Positions 1 through 4,195 of a DNA stretch of 6,091 nt are shown piece after piece; position 1 is the stretch's first letter; every line of letters starts with the position of its first letter. Source of the DNA: Bacteroidetes bacterium UBA7688 (GTDB lineage Bacteria; Bacteroidota; Bacteroidia; Chitinophagales; Chitinophagaceae); assembly GCA_002482815.1 (NCBI GenBank), contig DLGS01000295.1, forward strand, positions 1 through 6,091, read 5' to 3'. Made by a program: the position numbers and the translations under genes. The notes below the pieces were generated by a model. The model was not told the origin of the DNA. It was given only the letters and a program-made list of their open reading frames with translations, and did no database searches.

Positions 1-1
1 T

Positions 2-1978
2 ATTGTGGTAGATGATGCTATTGTGGTTGTGGAAGCTGTTCAGCATTATATAGACCACGATAAATTGTCTCCAAAAGAGGCAACAAAAAAAGCAATGAAG
101 GATATTTCGGGACCGGTTATCGCCATCGCATTGATTCTGGCAGCGGTGTTCGTTCCGGTAGGTTTCATTCCGGGTATAGTTGGCCGTTTATACCAACAAT
201 TTGCAATTACCATCGCGGTTTCTGTAATGATCTCCGCATTCGTTGCATTGTCCTTAACGCCCGCTTTGTGCGCCCTGATGCTGAAGCCTTCAAAAGATAA
301 AAGCGCTAAAAAAACTTCATTGGATAAGTTTTTTGATTGGTTTAATAAGGGCTTCGGAAAGTTCAATCGGTCTTACACAAAAGGTGTGGCAAGGTGGATT
401 CGTGCTACGCCAATGGTTTTGATTTTCCTTGGATGCTTATTCGTTGGACTGATCTTTATGTTCAAAGCAAAACCATCGGGATTTATTCCTTCTGAAGATG
501 AAGGACGTCTTTTTGTGACGTATGAATTGCCTGAAGCATCTTCTACAACCAGAAGTAAAGAAATGTTGAAAACAGTTTTGGAGCGGGTGCAGTCCGTTCC
601 TGGCGTACGGTTGGTGGGTGGACTGGCTGGTTTGAATATCATTAGTTTTTCCAACAAATCCAATGTGGGTACTTTATTTGTAAACCTTCATCCCTGGGAT
701 GACCGTAAAACAAAAGAGTTGCAACTCGAGAATATTATTGCGGAAATAAGAAAGAAGACCAGCGATATTAAGGAAGCGCGTATTCTTGTAATTGCTCCTC
801 CCGCTATTCCCGGTTTAGGACAAACTGCCGGGTTTACTTTTGAGTTGCAACAAACAACCAGCACGGATGACATTCAGAAATTTGAAACGGTCGCCAAAAG
901 CTTTTTAGCAGAAGTCAATAAGCGTCCCGAAATTGGCATGGCTTACACTTTTTTTACCACGCACACACCCAGTTATCAGGTGGATGTTAATAAAGAACAA
1001 GCAAAAAAAATGGGCGTTTCCGTGTCTGATATTTACAGTACCATGTCTACTTTAATGGGTAGCAGTTACATCAATGATTTCAATATTTACGGTCGTAACT
1101 TTCGTGTAATGGCACAGGCCGACAGTAGTTTCAGAAGTTCTATCAATGAATTCAGCCAGTTTTTTGTGCGAAATAATGTAGGCGGTATGATTCCTTTGAG
1201 TTCACTGGTTACCGTTAAGGTTGTAGAAAGCCCATCCTTGATTTCCCACTATAATATTTACCGGTCTGTTGAGATTAATGGTTCACCAAAACCCGGGTTC
1301 AGCAGTGGTCAAGCCATTGAAGCATTGAAAGATGTTGCCAAAACCTTACCTGCCGGTTATGGATATGAATTTTCAGGGTTAAGTCGTGAGGAGATTTCTG
1401 CAGGCAGCAGTACCGGTATCATCTTTGCAATTTCCATTGTGTTTGTGTTCCTTTTTCTGGCTGCTCTTTACGAAAGTTGGTCCATACCATTCTCTGTGTT
1501 ATTTGCTGTGCCTGTTGGTGCATTCGGCTCCATTCTTACTTTGTTGTGTTTGCCAAGCCTTACCAACAATATTTATGCACAGATTGGTTTGATCACATTA
1601 ATTGGACTGGCCGCTAAAAATGCAATTTTGATTGTGGAATTTGCAAAGGAACGGGTAGATCATGGCGTCGATATTGTCGCAGCAACTATACAGGCAGTCA
1701 ACCTTCGTTTACGTCCGATTATTATGACATCTCTTGCCTTTATTTTAGGCGTTTTGCCTTTGGCATTTGCCAGCGGAGCAGCGGCAGTTTCCCGTCAAAC
1801 CATTGGCTGGACTGTATTTGGAGGAATGTTAGCGGCAACAACCCTGGCCATTTTCATTGTACCTGTTTTATTCGTCCTGATAACAAAATTATCCTACGGT
1901 AAAAAATTAAAACGAATTAAAGAAGAGCAGGAAAGGATTGCTTTAATTGATATAAACATTCTTTCGGAAGGGAAATAA
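2..1978 (+). CDS. RND efflux transporter inner-membrane permease, HAE1/AcrB-like (C-terminal part, cut by window edge)
   Basis: Proton-driven inner-membrane subunit of a tripartite efflux pump, expected to work with a periplasmic adaptor and an outer-membrane channel. The window opens inside TM4 at the proton-relay motif VVDDAIVVVE, which matches the Asp407/Asp408 region of AcrB, so about 400 N-terminal residues lie upstream and the GTG at 5 is not a start. Counting from the Val at base 5, TM5-TM7 lie at about 37-57, 66-93 and 134-153. The second porter/docking segment spans about 155-460 and contains FIPSEDEG and AIPGLGQTAGF. TM8-TM12 fill about 466-640. The TM10 motif GLAAKNAILIVEFAKE carries the conserved relay Lys at 538. 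About 658 residues are visible, close to the AcrB remainder, so the C-terminus looks complete. Substrate cannot be read from sequence. An intrinsic terminator follows, so no outer-membrane factor gene is cotranscribed downstream. Confidence 0.95.
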   Translation: MVVDDAIVVVEAVQHYIDHDKLSPKEATKKAMKDISGPVIAIALILAAVFVPVGFIPGIVGRLYQQFAITIAVSVMISAFVALSLTPALCALMLKPSKDKSAKKTSLDKFFDWFNKGFGKFNRSYTKGVARWIRATPMVLIFLGCLFVGLIFMFKAKPSGFIPSEDEGRLFVTYELPEASSTTRSKEMLKTVLERVQSVPGVRLVGGLAGLNIISFSNKSNVGTLFVNLHPWDDRKTKELQLENIIAEIRKKTSDIKEARILVIAPPAIPGLGQTAGFTFELQQTTSTDDIQKFETVAKSFLAEVNKRPEIGMAYTFFTTHTPSYQVDVNKEQAKKMGVSVSDIYSTMSTLMGSSYINDFNIYGRNFRVMAQADSSFRSSINEFSQFFVRNNVGGMIPLSSLVTVKVVESPSLISHYNIYRSVEINGSPKPGFSSGQAIEALKDVAKTLPAGYGYEFSGLSREEISAGSSTGIIFAISIVFVFLFLAALYESWSIPFSVLFAVPVGAFGSILTLLCLPSLTNNIYAQIGLITLIGLAAKNAILIVEFAKERVDHGVDIVAATIQAVNLRLRPIIMTSLAFILGVLPLAFASGAAAVSRQTIGWTVFGGMLAATTLAIFIVPVLFVLITKLSYGKKLKRIKEEQERIALIDINILSEGK

Positions 1979-2000
1979 AAATGCTTAAAAGAAAACAGAG

Positions 2001-2031
2001 AAGGTCATTTCTTATGGAATGACTTTTTTTT
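2001..2031 (+). terminator. Rho-independent terminator after the RND permease gene
   Basis: The 9-bp stem AAGGTCATT (2001-2009) pairs with AATGACTTT (2018-2026), including one G-T wobble. The loop is 8 nt and the T-run covers 2024-2031. It begins 22 bases after the permease stop codon. The stem is AU-rich, but the hairpin plus eight Ts is a standard intrinsic terminator layout. It separates the pump gene from the next gene. Confidence 0.8.
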
Positions 2032-2058
2032 GTGGTCAATTATGCCGCATTAATTTTA
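2029..2058 (+). promoter_or_regulatory. Candidate Bacteroidota-type promoter for the GNAT-like gene
   Basis: TTTG at 2029-2032 is followed after 18 bases by TAATTTTA at 2051-2058. The second element matches the Bacteroidota -7 consensus TAnnTTTG at all fixed positions except the last (A for G). The known spacing is about 19-21, so the fit is close but not exact. Transcription would start near 2064-2066, giving a leader of about 60 nt before the ATG at 2125. The TTTG sits in the T-run of the preceding terminator, so it could be coincidental. The -7 element overlaps the inverted repeat at 2054-2079. Confidence 0.4.
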
Positions 2059-2079
2059 GCAAAAGCACTTTTGCTAAAA
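2054..2079. repeat. Perfect 12+12 bp inverted repeat with 2-nt centre, operator-like
   Basis: TTTTAGCAAAAG (2054-2065) is the exact reverse complement of CTTTTGCTAAAA (2068-2079), separated only by CA. It lies between the terminator of the pump gene and the ATG of the GNAT-like gene, and overlaps the candidate -7 element and the predicted transcription start. A 2-nt centre is too tight for a good RNA hairpin and no T-run follows on either strand. A protein-binding dyad is therefore likelier than a terminator. Function is inferred from position and symmetry only. Confidence 0.6.
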
Positions 2080-2124
2080 ACACTTATCTTGCTTCATCAA
2101 ATTTTCCACCTCAATTCCAGATTA

Positions 2125-3246
2125 ATGTCTTTAGTTATAAAACCGTGTTCTGATCCTGCTGATTTTAAAGCCTTTGTTCAATTTCCCTTTAATTTATACA
2201 AAGGCAATAAGTTTTGGGTTCCGCCAATGAAAAACGATGAGCTGAATGCACTGCAACCTGCTACAAATCCAGCATTTAAACATTGTGACGCTCAGTTTTG
2301 GATTGCATTGGACAATGGAAAAATTGTTGGAAGGGTAGGGGCTATCATCAATAAGCCATACAATGAAAAAACCGGCGAACAACTTTGCCGTGTGAGCCGT
2401 ATCGAATTTGTAGATGATAAAAAAGTAAGTGCACTTTTACTGGAAACGGTAGAGAAATGGGCGAAAGAAAAAGGGATGAAAGGTGTGAACGGTCCCTTGG
2501 GTTTTACCAATCTCGATCATCAGGCCATATTAATTGAAGGTTTCGACCATTTGCCGTCCATAGCATCCGAATATCATTTGCCCTATTATAAAAGTCATTT
2601 TGAAGCAGCCGGATATGATAAGGAAATGGATTGGGTTGAGTTTCGCCTGAAGCAGGAAAAACAATTACCCGAAAAGGCTTTGAAACTGAATGATATGATT
2701 AAGAATCGTTACGGTCTTAAAGTAATTCATTTCAATAATCGGGAAGAACTGAAGGCGTATGCACAAAAGATTTTCGAACTGTTGAATATAGCGTTCGGCG
2801 ACTTGTTTGGCTTCGTTCAAATGGACCAGGAGCTCAGTGATTTTTACATCAAAAAGTATTTCCAGATACTCAATCCGCAATTTGTAAAGGTGGTGGAAGA
2901 TAAAGAGAATAATGTTGTTGGTTTTATCATCAGTTTGCCATCACTAAGCGAAGCAATGCAAAAAGCGAATGGTAAATTGTTCCCATTGGGATGGTGGTAT
3001 ATTACACAGGCATTAAAGAAACCAAAAGTGGCAGATTTACTGTTAACAGCCATTCATCCCAGCTGGCAATCGCAAGGAGTGAGCGCATTGTTGATAACCG
3101 AGCTGAGTAAGGTTTTGATGGCACATGGCGTAGATTATGTTGAAACAACAGGAATGTTGGAAACAAACGAAAAGGCCATTAATAATTGGAAAACTTACGA
3201 TCACATTCAGCACAAGCGTAAGAGGTGTTTCCGTAAAATGTTTTAA
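2125..3246 (+). CDS. GNAT-superfamily N-acetyltransferase-like protein, 373 aa, two-domain
   Basis: Probable cytosolic acyl-CoA-dependent acetyltransferase; substrate unknown. Databases often label Bacteroidota relatives 'N-acetyltransferase' or, doubtfully, 'GTP cyclohydrolase'. The N-terminal part has the family pattern FPFNLYKGNKFWVPP (20-34) and NPAF (48-51). Residues 57-125 then resemble a GNAT fold lacking the CoA loop. GPLGFTNLD (123-131) and the segment with SEYHLPYY (148-155) form the middle. The C-terminal GNAT domain is about 252-345. Its motif A is HPSWQSQGVSALL, with the acetyl-CoA pyrophosphate loop Q315-S-Q-G318, and the conserved Asn-rich ETNEKAINNW follows. The C-terminus is basic (KRKRCFRK). 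There is no signal peptide or membrane segment. I chose ATG 2125 because the family motifs begin just after it. A longer frame from GTG 2032 would start in the preceding terminator's T-run and translate the inverted repeat. There is no Shine-Dalgarno sequence, as usual in this phylum. Confidence 0.8.
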   Translation: MSLVIKPCSDPADFKAFVQFPFNLYKGNKFWVPPMKNDELNALQPATNPAFKHCDAQFWIALDNGKIVGRVGAIINKPYNEKTGEQLCRVSRIEFVDDKKVSALLLETVEKWAKEKGMKGVNGPLGFTNLDHQAILIEGFDHLPSIASEYHLPYYKSHFEAAGYDKEMDWVEFRLKQEKQLPEKALKLNDMIKNRYGLKVIHFNNREELKAYAQKIFELLNIAFGDLFGFVQMDQELSDFYIKKYFQILNPQFVKVVEDKENNVVGFIISLPSLSEAMQKANGKLFPLGWWYITQALKKPKVADLLLTAIHPSWQSQGVSALLITELSKVLMAHGVDYVETTGMLETNEKAINNWKTYDHIQHKRKRCFRKMF

Positions 3247-3257
3247 TTTTTTTTTTT
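3247..3257 (+). other. T11 homopolymer tract directly after the GNAT-like stop codon
   Basis: Eleven Ts follow the TAA stop without a gap. The only preceding self-complementarity is TAAAA/TTTTA (3234-3238/3241-3245) around a 2-nt loop. That is too tight and has no G-C pairs, so this is at best a weak terminator. The tract is outside the coding frame, so length changes would not alter the protein. Confidence 0.5.
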
Positions 3258-3293
3258 AACAGCTGCATCAAATTCTGTAACATTTCAGGCAGT

Positions 3294-3410
3294 TTATTCT
3301 GAGACTTGTCGAAGAATACAGTCGGCTTTAAGCTTATTTTCAACTTCGCTTAACGTGTTAATCATTTGAGCTAATTGTAAAATCTTTTGTTCCTTGTCCT
3401 GGCTCTCCAA
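3294..3410 (-). pseudogene. Possible relic or tiny ORF with coiled-coil-like character (speculative)
   Basis: On the minus strand a frame from TTG (3410) to TAA (3294-3296) encodes 38 residues, including KEQKILQLAQMINTLSEVEN. Ile10, Leu13, Ile17, Leu20 and Leu27 fall on heptad a/d positions. An in-frame ATG at 3365 would give 23 residues. Past the stop, another minus-strand frame reads KLPEMLQNLMQLLKKK, also amphipathic, so a single frameshift could join the two into a longer helical segment. I recognise no family. There is no promoter or ribosome-binding evidence, and a chance open frame of this length is quite possible. Confidence 0.15.
3295..3318. repeat. Short REP-like palindrome around CTTGTCGAAG
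   Basis: TATTCT (3295-3300) and AGAATA (3313-3318) are perfect inverted arms around GAGACTTGTCGA. The core resembles the dispersed element CTGAGCTTGTCGAAG found in intergenic DNA of many bacterial genomes, here with an extra A in the middle. The likeness is from memory. Only one copy is present in this window, so repeat status is inferred. Confidence 0.3.
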
Positions 3411-3418
3411 TCTGCTAT

Positions 3419-4174
3419 ATGAACCGATATTTTATTGAAGTCCAATATGATGGAACTGCGTTTCACGGCTCACAAATTCAAGGTGCGCAAATTACTGTAC
3501 AAGGTGAGTTAAATAAGGCTTTGTCTTTATTCCTCCGGAAGCCTGTTGATACATTAGGTGCCAGTCGCACAGATGAAGGTGTACACGCATTGTGCAACTT
3601 TTATCACCTAGATCTCGAAGAAAATTTAGACCATAAAATACTGTATAATCTGAATGCAATTTTACCGTCAACAATGTCGGTAAAGCATATTTACAAAGCC
3701 AGCGATCCTGCAGCCAATGCACGTTTCGAAGCTACGAGCCGTCAATATCGTTATCGTATTTATTTTCAGAAAGATCCATTTTTATTCGAAAGAGCTTTGC
3801 TTTTTCCTTATTCTATTGACAAAGAAATACTGCACCAGACTTCAGCCTTATTAATGAAGTATACTGACTTTGAAACTTTCAGTAAACGCAATGCACAAAC
3901 CAAAACTTACAATTGTACCTTGTATAAATCAGAGTGGCAGACTGTAGGGAATGAATTACATTATGTCGTGTGGGGAAACCGTTTTTTGCGTGGAATGGTG
4001 CGGGCTTTAGTTGGTACACAATTACGTGTGGCAAGGGGCAAATATTCGTTCGAAGAATTTAAGGCAATCATTGAATCGAAAGATTGCAGTAAGGCTGATT
4101 TTAGTGTGCCGGGTTTTGGATTATACCTGGAGCAAATCAATTATCCGGAAGGATTGCTGATTCCATTACAATAA
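3419..4174 (+). CDS. truA: tRNA pseudouridine(38-40) synthase TruA, 251 aa, complete
   Basis: Cytosolic enzyme that isomerises uridine to pseudouridine at positions 38, 39 and 40 in the anticodon stem-loop of many tRNAs. The N-terminus YFIEVQYDGTAFHGSQIQ (4-21) is the family's opening strand (YDGt.f.G.q.Q). The catalytic motif GASRTDEGVHA (47-57) contains the nucleophilic Asp52, equivalent to Asp60 of E. coli TruA. ARFEATSRQYRYRI is the conserved central segment, and NRFLRGMVRALVGTQLRVARGK is the conserved C-terminal-domain helix with the FLRxMVR signature. The end FSVPGFGLYLEQINYP corresponds to the usual APxxGLxLxxVxYP. Length is normal to slightly short for the family. ATG 3419 is the natural start, directly before the YDGT strand. 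The gene converges on the E1 gene, with 21 bases between the stop codons, and its last codons form one arm of an inverted repeat. Confidence 0.97.
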   Translation: MNRYFIEVQYDGTAFHGSQIQGAQITVQGELNKALSLFLRKPVDTLGASRTDEGVHALCNFYHLDLEENLDHKILYNLNAILPSTMSVKHIYKASDPAANARFEATSRQYRYRIYFQKDPFLFERALLFPYSIDKEILHQTSALLMKYTDFETFSKRNAQTKTYNCTLYKSEWQTVGNELHYVVWGNRFLRGMVRALVGTQLRVARGKYSFEEFKAIIESKDCSKADFSVPGFGLYLEQINYPEGLLIPLQ

Positions 4175-4186
4175 AATCAGCAATCC
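4151..4186. terminator. Stem-loop enclosing the truA stop codon, between convergent genes
   Basis: GGATTGCTGATT (4151-4162) is exactly complementary to AATCAGCAATCC (4175-4186). The 12-nt loop CCATTACAATAA ends with the truA TAA. Beyond a small bulge, TCCG (4144-4147) can pair with CGGA (4187-4190), lengthening the stem. Neither strand has a U-run after the stem, so it is not a canonical intrinsic terminator. Its place between convergent genes suggests a bidirectional transcription end or 3'-end protection for either mRNA; that role is inferred. Confidence 0.6.
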
Positions 4187-4195
4187 CGGAATTGT

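Larger units (their letters stand above)
3258..3418. other. Intergenic spacer upstream of truA
   Basis: 161 bases, no confident gene. Contents: a palindrome TATTCT/AGAATA at 3295-3318, a short dyad TTAAC-GT-GTTAA at 3350-3361, and on the minus strand an open frame of about 38 codons (3294-3410) with heptad-like hydrophobic spacing. No good Bacteroidota promoter was found. The nearest pieces are TTTG at 3365-3368 and ATCTTTTG at 3382-3389, but the 13-base spacing is too short. No Shine-Dalgarno sequence precedes the truA ATG. The truA promoter should lie here unless truA is read through from the GNAT-like gene. Confidence 0.5.

Noticed and set aside
5..7. GTG at base 5 as the start of the RND gene
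   Set aside because: It falls inside the TM4 VVDDA relay motif, so the protein continues upstream of the window.
46..873. Three minus-strand open frames (about 106, 96 and 61 codons) opposite the RND gene
   Set aside because: The sense strand encodes a clear RND permease, and the antisense peptides show no family features.
1386..1592. Plus-strand hydrophobic 68-codon frame inside the RND gene
   Set aside because: It is a frame-shifted reading of transmembrane helices TM8-TM9; U-rich codons make any frame look hydrophobic.
2032..2124. N-terminal extension of the GNAT-like protein by 31 residues from GTG 2032
   Set aside because: The start lies in the terminator T-run, the extension translates the palindrome at 2054-2079, and family similarity begins only after ATG 2125. 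The hydrophobic stretch it would add is not a convincing signal peptide.
3234..3257. Intrinsic terminator after the GNAT-like gene
   Set aside because: The T11 tract is there, but the only hairpin is 5 A-T pairs with a 2-nt loop, so it does not meet the usual criterion; recorded only as a homopolymer tract.
3365..3389. Promoter for truA from TTTG (3365-3368) and ATCTTTTG (3382-3389)
   Set aside because: The spacing is 13 bases and the first two positions of the -7 element are wrong.
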